Shown: one piece after another, positions 27,505 through 37,244 of the stretch | How the letters are laid out: each line of letters starts with the position of its first letter | Numbering within the stretch: the first letter of the stretch is position 1 | From: a bacterium | Lineage (GTDB): Bacteria; UBA10199; 2-02-FULL-44-16; JAAZCA01 | Assembly (NCBI GenBank): GCA_021810905.1 | Contig: JAJZQH010000001.1 | Coordinates: 62,001 to 126,000, forward strand | Length of the DNA stretch: 64,000 bases | Direction: 5' to 3' | Made by a program: the position numbers and the translations under genes | Notes under the pieces: generated by a model | Told to the model about the DNA's origin: nothing | Databases searched by the model: none | The model's input: only the letters and a program-made list of their open reading frames with translations

Positions 27505-28263
27505 ATGCCTCAGTTCTTCGTGGATACAAAGATGGAAGCCGGCCTTGAAGTGGAGATACGCGGCGGCGACGCAAGGCACATCGCTCGTTCGTTGAGACTC
27601 GCAGCAGGCGACTGGCTGGTATTGTCCGACGGCGCCGGCCGGGCCTTTCATGCAAAAATAATGCGAACATCGGCTTCTGCAGTGCACGCGCTCATCGAGC
27701 GGGAAATCGTGAGACGGGAGCGCTCCGAACCGCCTCTGCTGGCGCTGGCCTTGGCCAGCCGCGAGCATTTCGAATTTGCCGTGCAGAAAGCAGTGGAACT
27801 CGGGTGTCGACATATCATGCCTTTCTCATCCCGTCGCTCTGAGAAGATGCGCGAGGGCGCTCAAGCGTCGTCCAGGCTCGCACGATGGAAAAAAATAGCG
27901 GAAGAGGCTGCAAAGCAATCAGGTCTCCCCTTTCTTCCCGCCATAGAAGAGCCAATTGAATTCAGTTCCATATTCATCGCCGTCCGTCAGGGGTGCCCGT
28001 GTTTCGTCCTCTACGAAGGCGAAGAGGAACTCGGCCTTCGCAGTGCAATCCGTAGTCTGGCGAACGATTCCGGCCTCAAGGCCGCAAGCCCCATGATCGT
28101 CATAGGTCCGGAAGGCGGATTTGCGGATGATGAGATCGACATCGCAAAGGAGTCCGGAGCGATCACCGTAAGCCTAGGCCGGCAGATACTGCGCGTGGAG
28201 ACAGCGGCGATTGCCGCATTGACGATATGCCAGTATGAACTTGGCAATATGGACCCTTGCTGA
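27505..28263 (+). CDS. rsmE: 16S rRNA m3U1498 methyltransferase
   Basis: A SPOUT-family enzyme, 252 residues. The N-terminal PUA-like domain (DARHIARSLRLAAGDWLVLSDGAG) precedes the trefoil-knot domain with LALALASREHFEFAVQKAVELGCRHIMPFSSRRSEK. The SAM-binding signature is VIGPEGGFADDEIDIAKESGAITVSLGRQILRVETAAIAAL, as in RsmE. It is translationally close to prmA, a common pairing. Confidence 0.93.
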   Translation: MPQFFVDTKMEAGLEVEIRGGDARHIARSLRLAAGDWLVLSDGAGRAFHAKIMRTSASAVHALIEREIVRRERSEPPLLALALASREHFEFAVQKAVELGCRHIMPFSSRRSEKMREGAQASSRLARWKKIAEEAAKQSGLPFLPAIEEPIEFSSIFIAVRQGCPCFVLYEGEEELGLRSAIRSLANDSGLKAASPMIVIGPEGGFADDEIDIAKESGAITVSLGRQILRVETAAIAALTICQYELGNMDPC

Positions 28264-28301
28264 GATCGACACGATCTCTGCCTTGTGCTATACACGAGTG
28301 C

Positions 28302-29105
28302 ATGCAACGACTTGATTTTTCGACGCTGGTGGACGTATCGGCACGTCGCAAAAGACCTCTTATCATAGCTCATCGAGGGGCACGGCTCGAGGCGCCTGAG
28401 AATACGCTGCCCGCTTTCCAGCGAGCCCTGGATCTTGGAGCGGACGGCATAGAGTTAGACGTGCTTCTCACCAGCGATAAAGTCCCCATAATCACTCACA
28501 ACGACGACCTCTCGATCCTGACTCACTTTCACGGATACGCCCACGCAACGCCCTTCGAGACAGTGAGGGCGCTCGACGTTGGAAGCCATTTCAGCGCCGC
28601 AACCGCGGGCCAGACCGTCCCCACCCTCGCCGAAGTCCTCGATCTGATAGCTCGTTACGACGTGCTCACGATAGTCGAGATCAAGGGTCAGCCCGGCATG
28701 AAAGGTTCTGCGGCCCAGCTTGTCGGCGGTATGATTTCGGACATAAGGATGCGCGGTCCAGTAGTGGTTTCATCTTCGTGTATCTCAGTAGTACACGAAC
28801 TCAGTCGGCGGCATCCCGCGCTCACGCGCGCCATGATCGTCAGTCGTCCACCTTTTCCCTTTTTCGCAACTGCCTTTTTTGCTAGATACGAAAGGCTTGC
28901 GGCCTTGCACCCTTCACTTCGAGCACTCACTCCGCGATTCATGGAGAAAACAAGAGCAGTGGGATGCGAGGTTTATGCATGGACGGCGAACGAACAGACT
29001 GATTTCGAAAAATGTCTTCTTCTGGGCGTGGACGGAATCATCACGGACGACGTAGCATTTGCCAGACAGCGCATAGATGCCTTGCTTGGCGCATCGAGGA
29101 GCTGA
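28302..29105 (+). CDS. Glycerophosphodiester phosphodiesterase
   Basis: Cleaves glycerophosphodiesters to glycerol-3-phosphate and an alcohol. The TIM-barrel GDPD signatures are present: IIAHRGARLEAPENTLPAFQRALDLGADGIELDVLLTSDKVPIITHND, with the catalytic histidines of AHRG and THND and the metal-binding E-x-D. ALTPRFMEKTRAVGCEVYAWTANEQTDFEKCLLLGVDGIITDDV closes the barrel. The ATG at 28302 (267 residues) is preferred; a TTG at 28257, overlapping rsmE, is possible. No signal peptide, so it is cytoplasmic. Confidence 0.9.
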   Translation: MQRLDFSTLVDVSARRKRPLIIAHRGARLEAPENTLPAFQRALDLGADGIELDVLLTSDKVPIITHNDDLSILTHFHGYAHATPFETVRALDVGSHFSAATAGQTVPTLAEVLDLIARYDVLTIVEIKGQPGMKGSAAQLVGGMISDIRMRGPVVVSSSCISVVHELSRRHPALTRAMIVSRPPFPFFATAFFARYERLAALHPSLRALTPRFMEKTRAVGCEVYAWTANEQTDFEKCLLLGVDGIITDDVAFARQRIDALLGASRS

Positions 29106-29106
29106 C

Positions 29107-30846
29107 ATGGGAAGCGACGAGAGAGAATTTCAGGGAACCGATCTCATCGACGTGGGAGAGATATCGACTGAATTCGATGAGGATTTGACCAGGGAAAAAC
29201 GCAACCAGCCGGCTCGAGCCAGCGATGCGCATCGGGAGTCCGAATCCGAGGGTCTTTCCATAGCAGATCTCAAGGATCGCTTCGCATCCTTCGCTATAGA
29301 CGCATCTCTGCTGTACTTCATCTATTGGCTGCTGCTCCTGCCATTCCGCGCCGTAGCGCTTGGACAGGCCGCGGGCCCGATACCAGCCTCAGGTCTCTAC
29401 GGAATACTCTTTAACGGGATATTTCTGCTCGTTGCCTTCATCTGGTTTACGCTCTCGGAATTTGCGTTACATGGGAGCGTCGGCAAACTGCTCTGCCACC
29501 TCTCCGTGCGCAGAATGGACGGCTCACCGATTACCCTTGTGGCGGCTCTGATCCGGAATCTGCTCAGGCCGATCGATCTGATCCTCTGCGTGCTCATTAT
29601 CCCGATCGCAATTATGGAATGGTCTCCGTGGCATCGCAGATTGGGAGATCTTGCGGCAGGCACAGTTGTGATAAAGAGGCTTGGCAGAACAAGACGCCAA
29701 TACGCCCTCTCGCTGGACATCGTCTCATCTGCATCAAGGCGCGCTATAGCATTTATCTTTGATTTCCTCCTCGTCGGAACTTTTGCCTTCGGTTACGGCC
29801 TGCTCCTCTCGCCCGAACAACCGCTCGTGAGCATGATCCTAGTTGTCTGGTCGCCGCTCGTATTCGCGGCCTTCTTCATATTGCCGGAATGGCTCGCGGG
29901 GACGTCGCCAGGCAAATGGATACTCGGACTTGCAATATGCCACGAGGACGGAACCGGCATCGGGCTCGCCAGCGCATTCGTGCGCAATGTTTGGCGAATA
30001 TTTGATTGCAACCCCATGGGTTATCTCACCGCCCTGTTATCGCTCAGGAGGCAGAGACCTGGCGATTCCGCAGCAGGATCAGTCGTCCTGCGCGTGTCGC
30101 GCGAATGGAGCGGAGCAGTGGCGCTGGCTGCAGTCGCCCTCGTCACTGCAGCCACACTTTATGCAGGGCTCCAGAACCGCTCCAGTTTCCTCTCGGGTGA
30201 GTTTCAGGTAAACTTTCTTCCCTCCATTGACCTCAGCGGCACGGGCAAAAATGTCGAAGGGATGCGCGAGCAGAATCTTGGAATCAGGAGTTTCAACTTC
30301 GCCAGCGGCAGCGCCGACGCGGTCCGCAAACCTTCCATTTTCCAACCAGGCGAACAACTCTTCATGGTCTTTGACGTCGGCGGATTCGGCGTCAAGGCTG
30401 GCAGGGCGTGGATACAGGAGGATCTGAGTATCCGCTATCCCGACGGGTCGGTCGGCCTGAAACTCGAAAATATCAATGACTTCAACCAGGAATTGCCGGA
30501 GCGCGGGGTCATCCGGTTTGAAAACAACATCGCACTGCCTGATAAGGCAATGCCTGGCAGATATACAGTCACAATCACAGTACGCGACAGGATCGCTCGC
30601 CGTGAAATAAAGGAGCAGAGATTCTTCTATATCACTCCGTCAGAGGGAGCTACGGCAGTACCGCAGCCTTCGGCGCCACCTGCGCCCGACAAGCCCTCTT
30701 CCGAAGCCCCAAACGTGGAGCCGCCGCCTCCACCACCGCCTACAACCCCACCACCCACTCCACCCGAACCTGCGGCTAAAGCGGAAACCGGCCAGGATTC
30801 GGTTTGGCAGCGCAGTGATTCGCCCAGAGTTGACAGTGCTCAATAA
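29107..30846 (+). CDS. Double RDD-domain membrane protein with extracytoplasmic beta domain and proline-rich tail
   Basis: A 579-residue protein starting 1 base after the GDPD stop. Residues 1-50 are hydrophilic. Two RDD modules follow: the first with RFASFAIDASLLYFIYWLLLLPF and SVGKLLCHLSVRRMDGSPI, the second with RRAIAFIFDFLLVGTFAFGYGLLL and SPGKWILGLAICHEDGTGI. A further helix (AVALAAVALVTAATLYAG) leads to a soluble region of about 140 residues rich in beta-strand patterns (FQPGEQLFMVFDVGGFGVKAGRAWIQEDLSIRYPDGS and PGRYTVTITVRDRIARREI). A tail of prolines and glutamates follows, with seven P in a row. The function is unknown. Confidence 0.8.
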   Translation: MGSDEREFQGTDLIDVGEISTEFDEDLTREKRNQPARASDAHRESESEGLSIADLKDRFASFAIDASLLYFIYWLLLLPFRAVALGQAAGPIPASGLYGILFNGIFLLVAFIWFTLSEFALHGSVGKLLCHLSVRRMDGSPITLVAALIRNLLRPIDLILCVLIIPIAIMEWSPWHRRLGDLAAGTVVIKRLGRTRRQYALSLDIVSSASRRAIAFIFDFLLVGTFAFGYGLLLSPEQPLVSMILVVWSPLVFAAFFILPEWLAGTSPGKWILGLAICHEDGTGIGLASAFVRNVWRIFDCNPMGYLTALLSLRRQRPGDSAAGSVVLRVSREWSGAVALAAVALVTAATLYAGLQNRSSFLSGEFQVNFLPSIDLSGTGKNVEGMREQNLGIRSFNFASGSADAVRKPSIFQPGEQLFMVFDVGGFGVKAGRAWIQEDLSIRYPDGSVGLKLENINDFNQELPERGVIRFENNIALPDKAMPGRYTVTITVRDRIARREIKEQRFFYITPSEGATAVPQPSAPPAPDKPSSEAPNVEPPPPPPPTTPPPTPPEPAAKAETGQDSVWQRSDSPRVDSAQ

Positions 30847-30911
30847 AACCACTGTAACTATTTAAATATTAAAACTTTTTTCATTCACTGCATTTCTCGT
30901 CAAAATATTCA

Positions 30912-30917
30912 TATAAT
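30912..30917 (+). promoter_or_regulatory. Possible -10 element upstream of the transglycosylase gene
   Basis: A perfect TATAAT lies in the AT-rich spacer 30847-30997, without a good -35 at the expected distance. A GC hairpin (TGGGGG/CCCCCA) follows at about 30926-30948 with no T-run. The ATG at 30998 has no clear ribosome site. Confidence 0.35.
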
Positions 30918-30997
30918 AATGATGGCTGGGGGCAACTTTCGCACCCCCATCGACCGATAATAATTATGGGAAAGCATATTACCGGTATGGTTAAAAT

Positions 30998-31693
30998 ATG
31001 AGCGAGGCCGTTAAAGGAAAACAACTCGTCGAACGATTCAACAAGTTCGTAGAGTTCAGCAAAGCGGGCCGCAAAGAAAAGAAGGAGACCTTTGCGAAGC
31101 AGCTCGATGATGTTGTACAACCCGAAGAGGAAAAATCCCGTTCAAAACCGGAAGAAACGCCTCGCCGCCGCTCAGAGGTCAGGGGTGCGAGAAGAAATCA
31201 GCCGCCCCGTCTCGCCAAGGCAAAGGCCATTACAAACCTTCAGGCTCAACGCCTGGCACGCCTGGCCCCGATGATCGAGGATTCCGCACGCAGAAACAAC
31301 GTCCCAGTGGAGTTGATCTGCGGCGTAATTCTGCAGGAATCAGGCGGCAACCATAAGGCCGTATCCAGTGCAGGGGCCAAGGGGCTCATGCAGCTTATGC
31401 CGGGGACAGCGAAGCGATTTGGGGTAACCGACTCTTTTGACCCGAAACAAAATATCGAGGGAGGTACGAAATACCTCCGATTCCTGCTGGATCGCTTCAA
31501 GGGCAATATCGAACTAGCCTTGGCCGGGTATAATGCCGGAGAGGGTAACGTTGAGAAGTATGGTAACAAGGTCCCGCCATTTGCTGAAACCAAGGCATAT
31601 GTCCCAAATGTACTGGGATACACGCAGTCGATGATCGACCTTTTCTATGCAAAAATGACTTCAGATTTACCGCATTACGCACGAAGAGTTTAA
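30998..31693 (+). CDS. Lytic transglycosylase (SLT domain) without signal peptide
   Basis: The C-terminal half (residues about 85-225) is a Slt70-type lytic transglycosylase domain. The catalytic glutamate E114 is in LICGVILQESGGN, and SSAGAKGLMQLMPGTAKRFG, DPKQNIEGGTKYLRFLLDRF and ALAGYNAGEGNVEKYG are all intact. The first 80 residues are charged, Lys/Arg/Glu-rich and helical, with no hydrophobic signal or lipobox. Export to the periplasm would need another route, or the domain acts in a secretion or phage-like context. Neighbours give no specific clue. Confidence 0.85.
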   Translation: MSEAVKGKQLVERFNKFVEFSKAGRKEKKETFAKQLDDVVQPEEEKSRSKPEETPRRRSEVRGARRNQPPRLAKAKAITNLQAQRLARLAPMIEDSARRNNVPVELICGVILQESGGNHKAVSSAGAKGLMQLMPGTAKRFGVTDSFDPKQNIEGGTKYLRFLLDRFKGNIELALAGYNAGEGNVEKYGNKVPPFAETKAYVPNVLGYTQSMIDLFYAKMTSDLPHYARRV

Positions 31694-31771
31694 GTATTAC
31701 ATTCTCCCAATCCCCACCCGATCTCAGTTCCCTGAATACTGCCATCCCTCGTTTCTGACGACATGGGATGA

Positions 31772-31793
31772 ACCTTGACGTTAACGTCAGGGT
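31772..31793 (+). promoter_or_regulatory. Palindromic operator upstream of merR-nifU-nifS
   Basis: The arms CCTTGACGTT and AACGTCAGGG (flanked by A and T, 22 bases in all) form a dyad with one mismatch per arm pair. It contains a -35-like TTGACG. This is the size and symmetry of MerR-family operators, and it sits 7 bases before the merR ATG, suggesting autoregulation of the operon. Confidence 0.6.
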
Positions 31794-31800
31794 CCTGTAA

Positions 31801-32292
31801 ATGGCAACGGTGATTGATAAGCAAAAAACTTACCTCATCGGTGATTTTGCACGCACTATGGGTCTCTCCCAGAGGGCCGTACGCTATTACGAGGAGATCG
31901 GTTTCATAAAACCATCCCGAACGAATGGCGGATTCAGGTTGTATTCAGAGCGAGATATCCAGCTCATCAGCATGGTCAGGCGTTTCAAAGAGCTCGGCAT
32001 GTCTCTTGAGGAGATTCGTTCGTTTCTCAGCTCTTCGAGTGATGGAATGTCCCAGGAATCCATGATTGGGCTCAAGGCGGCACTGCTCGCGAGACGGATG
32101 GAATTTGAGGCCAAAATAAACAAATGCCGCGAGGGCATCGAACAACTCGAACAGGCGCTCGAATTTCTTACGCAATGTGCAAGCTGCGGCGCACAGAGTG
32201 ATGCGAATTCATGCAATACCTGCATGAAAAATCACGGAGTCGACGCCTCCCCTCTCATCAACCCGCCGCTTGAGAACGGCACTGCGAGGTAA
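31801..32292 (+). CDS. MerR-family regulator with a four-cysteine C-terminal cluster
   Basis: A 163-residue DNA-binding regulator. The winged helix-turn-helix is clear: YLIGDFARTMGLSQRAVRYYEEIGFIKPSRTNGGFRLYSERDIQLI. A dimerisation coiled coil follows (residues about 85-123). The effector end has C126-x2-C129 and C138-x2-C141, which could hold an Fe-S cluster or zinc. It is followed by nifU after 3 bases, so the likely role is to tune Fe-S assembly genes in response to cluster or metal status, taking the place IscR has elsewhere. This role is inference. Confidence 0.85.
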   Translation: MATVIDKQKTYLIGDFARTMGLSQRAVRYYEEIGFIKPSRTNGGFRLYSERDIQLISMVRRFKELGMSLEEIRSFLSSSSDGMSQESMIGLKAALLARRMEFEAKINKCREGIEQLEQALEFLTQCASCGAQSDANSCNTCMKNHGVDASPLINPPLENGTAR

Positions 32293-32295
32293 CTA

Positions 32296-33162
32296 ATGTG
32301 GAATTATTCCAAAAACGTTGTGGATCATTTTCTGCACCCGCGCAATGTGGGAGAAATTGAAGACGCCGATGGAGTCGGCGAGGTCGGTTCTCTCGCATGC
32401 GGCGACATGCTCCGCCTGACGTTCAAATTAGACGCCGACGGGCGTATCGCAGATGCTCGATTCAAGACCTTTGGCTGTGCCTCTGCCATTGCATCAAGTT
32501 CCGCGCTCACTGAAATGATAAAAGGAAAGACGATCGAAGAAGCGCTCATGATCACCAACCGCGACATCGCCGAATATCTCGGAGGCCTGCCTGAGCAGAA
32601 GATGCACTGCTCGGTCATGGGCCGCGAAGCTCTCGAGGCCGCTATCGCCAATTACCACGGCGAGAAGACCGCCACCAGGCAGCTCGAGGGAAAGGTCGTG
32701 TGCAAATGCTTCGGTGTCACGGAAAACCAGATAAGGCGCGCCGTCATCGAAAACAAGCTCTCGACCGTAGATGAAGTTACGAATTACACAAAGGCTGGCG
32801 GAGGTTGCGGCCAGTGCCGCGACCGGATCGCGGAGATACTGGACGAGATCAGGGAGGAGCAGCAGGCGCCTGCCGTCGAAGAAGCCGCCGTTGTACCGGC
32901 AGAGGTCGGGGGCCGAGCCCTGACTACCCTTGAGAAGATGCATCTGCTCGAAGAGATCATTGAAACCCGGATACGCCCTGCCCTTCAGCAGGACGGCGGA
33001 GACATAGAACTCGTGGATTTCGACCACAACGTTGCATATGTGATCCTCCGCGGTGCCTGCGCTACCTGCCCCGCGGCCGGCATCACGATGAGACAGTTCA
33101 TCGAAAAGGAGATCCAGAAGGAGATCTCCCCTGACATGAAGCTTGAGGAGATCAAACGATGA
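32296..33162 (+). CDS. nifU: NifU-type Fe-S cluster scaffold, three domains
   Basis: Builds Fe-S clusters from sulfur supplied by NifS. The 288 residues contain the IscU-like domain with C35 (LACGD, with D37), C61 (FGCAS) and C105 (MHCSVMG). The central BFD-like ferredoxin domain has C136 and C138 (VCKCFGV) and C171 and C174 (GGCGQC). The C-terminal NfU domain has C255 and C258 (GACATCPAA). All scaffold cysteines are present. There are no nitrogenase genes nearby, so it is probably the general Fe-S assembly system. Confidence 0.95.
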   Translation: MWNYSKNVVDHFLHPRNVGEIEDADGVGEVGSLACGDMLRLTFKLDADGRIADARFKTFGCASAIASSSALTEMIKGKTIEEALMITNRDIAEYLGGLPEQKMHCSVMGREALEAAIANYHGEKTATRQLEGKVVCKCFGVTENQIRRAVIENKLSTVDEVTNYTKAGGGCGQCRDRIAEILDEIREEQQAPAVEEAAVVPAEVGGRALTTLEKMHLLEEIIETRIRPALQQDGGDIELVDFDHNVAYVILRGACATCPAAGITMRQFIEKEIQKEISPDMKLEEIKR

Positions 33163-34313
33163 AGACGATATATCTCGACAACAACGCCACGACCTCCGTC
33201 GCCCCTGAAGTCTTTGAAGCGATGAAGCCGTTTCTCACGGAACTCTGGGGAAATCCGTCAAGCATGCATACGTTCGGCGGGCAGGTGGCCCGTCATATAG
33301 AACGTGCGCGGGAGCAGGTCGCAGACCTTCTGGGCGCGGAAAACCCATCCGAAATAATCTTCACCAGCTGCGGTACGGAGAGCAATAACACCGCGTTCCA
33401 CTCCGCCCTCGCGACCGCGCGCGACAAACACAAGGTAATCACGACGAGCGTGGAACATCCAGCCGTCCTCAATCCGGCAAAGCAGCTGGCCGTTCAGGGT
33501 AGAGAGGTCGCATTCATCCCGGTCGATGGCATGGGGCGCCTGGACTTGTCTGAAATCGAGCGTGCAATCGACGGAAGGACCGCGCTCGTATCGGTGATGT
33601 GGGCGAATAACGAAACCGGAGTCGTATTTCCCGTGGAGAGGATAGCTGAAATGTGCGAAGAACGAGGCGTCCCCTTTCACGTCGACGCCGTACAGGCTGC
33701 CGGAAAAATCCCCATAGATTTGAAAAAGGCGCCGATCACGTTTCTCTCCATATCCGGCCATAAACTGCACGCGCCAAAAGGTGTGGGTGTTCTCTATGTG
33801 CGCCGTGGCACTCCTTTCTCGCCGTTTATCGTAGGCGGCCACCAGGAGCACAGCCGAAGAGGCGGGACGGAAAACGTGGCTTCGATAGTCGCCATCGGAA
33901 AAGCCTGCGAAATGGCCATTTCCAGAATGGACGAAGAGCGCGTGAAGGTGACCAAACTGCGCGACCGCCTTGAAAAGGGTATCCTCGATATAATTCCGAG
34001 ATCATTTATTCACGGCGACACTCAACACCGTCTGCCGAATACCACCAATATCGGTTTCGAGGCCGTCGAGGGAGAGGCGATACTCCTTCTCATGAATGAA
34101 TACGGAATATGCGCCTCTTCCGGCTCTGCTTGTACTTCGGGTTCCCTCGATCCTTCACATGTGATGATAGCCATGGGCATTCCATTTACGCGCGCCCACG
34201 GCTCTATTCGCTTTTCGCTCTCTCGCTATTCAACAGATGAAGAAATCGATTTTGTTCTCAAAGTCCTGCCCGGGATCATCCAGAGGCTGCGCGAGCTCTC
34301 GCCTGTCTCTTAA
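33159..34313 (+). CDS. nifS: Cysteine desulfurase NifS
   Basis: A PLP enzyme that takes sulfur from cysteine for NifU. The 384 residues begin TIYLDNNATTSVAPEVFEAM. The PLP lysine is in SISGHKLHAPKGVGVLYVRRG. The persulfide cysteine C325 is in the flexible loop ASSGSACTSGS, the class I (NifS/IscS) arrangement. It overlaps nifU by 4 bases (ATGA), so it is translationally coupled. Confidence 0.96.
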   Translation: MKTIYLDNNATTSVAPEVFEAMKPFLTELWGNPSSMHTFGGQVARHIERAREQVADLLGAENPSEIIFTSCGTESNNTAFHSALATARDKHKVITTSVEHPAVLNPAKQLAVQGREVAFIPVDGMGRLDLSEIERAIDGRTALVSVMWANNETGVVFPVERIAEMCEERGVPFHVDAVQAAGKIPIDLKKAPITFLSISGHKLHAPKGVGVLYVRRGTPFSPFIVGGHQEHSRRGGTENVASIVAIGKACEMAISRMDEERVKVTKLRDRLEKGILDIIPRSFIHGDTQHRLPNTTNIGFEAVEGEAILLLMNEYGICASSGSACTSGSLDPSHVMIAMGIPFTRAHGSIRFSLSRYSTDEEIDFVLKVLPGIIQRLRELSPVS

Positions 34314-34338
34314 CGTTCCAGATTAACGGGCTTTTTTC

Positions 34339-34368
34339 TTGACTTTGCGGCCAATTTTCCGATAGATT
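34339..34368 (+). promoter_or_regulatory. Promoter for rplM-rpsI
   Basis: TTGACT at 34339-34344 and TAGATT at 34363-34368 are 18 bases apart. The leader of roughly 60 bases is AT-rich and ends in an AGAGAGG ribosome site before the rplM ATG. Confidence 0.5.
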
Positions 34369-34433
34369 GCCGCGCCTTTGAAACATTGTAAAATCATCTT
34401 TTTAAATCAACTAGTTGTAACAGAGAGGTCGTC

Positions 34434-34883
34434 ATGTCACGGCAAAAAACCACCTTCGTGAACAAGGGTTCGGCGGAGAGAGGATGGGTGATTATCGATG
34501 TGGATAACCACGTCGTCGGAAGAGCCGCCTCCCAGATCGCCGATATCCTGCGCGGCAAACACAAGCCCGGATATACGCCTAATGGAGATGCGGGCGATTT
34601 TGTCGTGGTCGTTAACGCCGCAAAACTTCGTTTCACCGGAAATAAACTGCACGACAAGGAATATTTTCATCACACGGGTTATTTCGGAGGGATCAAATCG
34701 ATAACCGCGGAAAAACAGCTGCAGAGACACCCGGATCGAGTACTCCGTGATGCGGTATGGGGAATGCTTCCCAAGAACACTCTCTCCCGCAGCCTGATCA
34801 ATAAATTGAAGATCTACGCAGATACCGAACATCCACACTCCGCACAGAATCCTGTCGCGGTTAAGATCGAGGGCAAATTATGA
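34434..34883 (+). CDS. rplM: 50S ribosomal protein L13
   Basis: A 149-residue early-assembly 23S rRNA-binding protein. The family patterns are WVIIDVDNHVVGRAASQIADILRGKHKPGYTPNGDAGDFVVVVNAAKLRFTGNK and VWGMLPKNTLSRSLINKLKIYADTEHPHSAQNP. The next gene, rpsI, overlaps by 4 bases, the standard order. A short N-terminal lead (MSRQKTTFVNKGSAER) is normal for the family. Confidence 0.96.
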   Translation: MSRQKTTFVNKGSAERGWVIIDVDNHVVGRAASQIADILRGKHKPGYTPNGDAGDFVVVVNAAKLRFTGNKLHDKEYFHHTGYFGGIKSITAEKQLQRHPDRVLRDAVWGMLPKNTLSRSLINKLKIYADTEHPHSAQNPVAVKIEGKL

Positions 34884-35311
34884 GCCACACGAGCGCACAA
34901 GGCACCGCTACCCGCGCAAAGAAGCGCAACGAATTCTGGGCGACTGGAAAACGAAAGACCTCCATCGCGCGCGTACGTCTTCTTGCCGGAGAAGGAATCA
35001 TCACGGTCAACGAACGTCCAATGAGCGAATATTTTCCGAGACCTACCTTGCAGATGGCCGTGAATCGTCCCTTTGAAGTGACCGGTACGACCGGCAAGTT
35101 CAACGTGCTCGTCAACGTCTGCGGCGGCGGAATCGCCGGACAAGCAGGAGCCGTGCGCCACGGGATATCCCGCGCATTGATCGCGATGAATGCTGATCTT
35201 AGAAAGCCGCTCAAGGGCGATGGATTGCTCACTCGCGACGCGAGAGAGAAGGAACGTCGCAAGGTCGGTTGCCGCAAGGCGCGCAGGCGTCCGCAGTATT
35301 CGAAGCGTTAA
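34880..35311 (+). CDS. rpsI: 30S ribosomal protein S9
   Basis: A 143-residue protein whose C-terminal tail contacts P-site tRNA. It has ATGKRKTSIARVRLLAGEGIITVNERPMSEYFPR, GGGIAGQAGAVRHGISRALI and the basic tail ending KARRRPQYSKR, as expected for S9. It is coupled to rplM and ends just before a strong terminator. Confidence 0.96.
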   Translation: MSHTSAQGTATRAKKRNEFWATGKRKTSIARVRLLAGEGIITVNERPMSEYFPRPTLQMAVNRPFEVTGTTGKFNVLVNVCGGGIAGQAGAVRHGISRALIAMNADLRKPLKGDGLLTRDAREKERRKVGCRKARRRPQYSKR

Positions 35312-35342
35312 TACAACTGGAAATTATATCCGAAGCATACGG

Positions 35343-35380
35343 CGCGCGATTTGCAGTTATAAATCGCGCGTCGTTTTTTT
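35343..35380 (+). terminator. Rho-independent terminator of rplM-rpsI
   Basis: The perfect 10-bp stem CGCGCGATTT/AAATCGCGCG (35343-35352 with 35361-35370), with an 8-base loop, is followed by TCG and seven T. Confidence 0.9.
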
Positions 35381-35390
35381 GGATGCTTTC

Positions 35391-37152
<1,762 letters not shown>

Positions 37153-37170
37153 CAGCTCCGGGATGGCCGG

Positions 37171-37199
37171 TTGACTTTTGGCACCCCGGGCCGTATCAT
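37171..37199 (+). promoter_or_regulatory. Sigma-70 promoter for rpoN
   Basis: TTGACT (37171-37176), a 17-base spacer and TATCAT (37194-37199). The leader is about 40 bases before the ATG at 37245. Confidence 0.65.
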
Positions 37200-37244
37200 T
37201 TTATACGTAATTAGCGCGGAATGCTCTTCGAGTAAGGCGTTGAT

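Noticed and set aside
30926-30948. GGGGG/CCCCC hairpin as a terminator for the RDD gene
   Set aside because: A short stem with a large loop and no T-run after it on either strand.
32296-34313. Nitrogen fixation locus
   Set aside because: Only nifU and nifS are present, next to a regulator and ribosomal genes; no nitrogenase or cofactor genes. They read as general Fe-S assembly.
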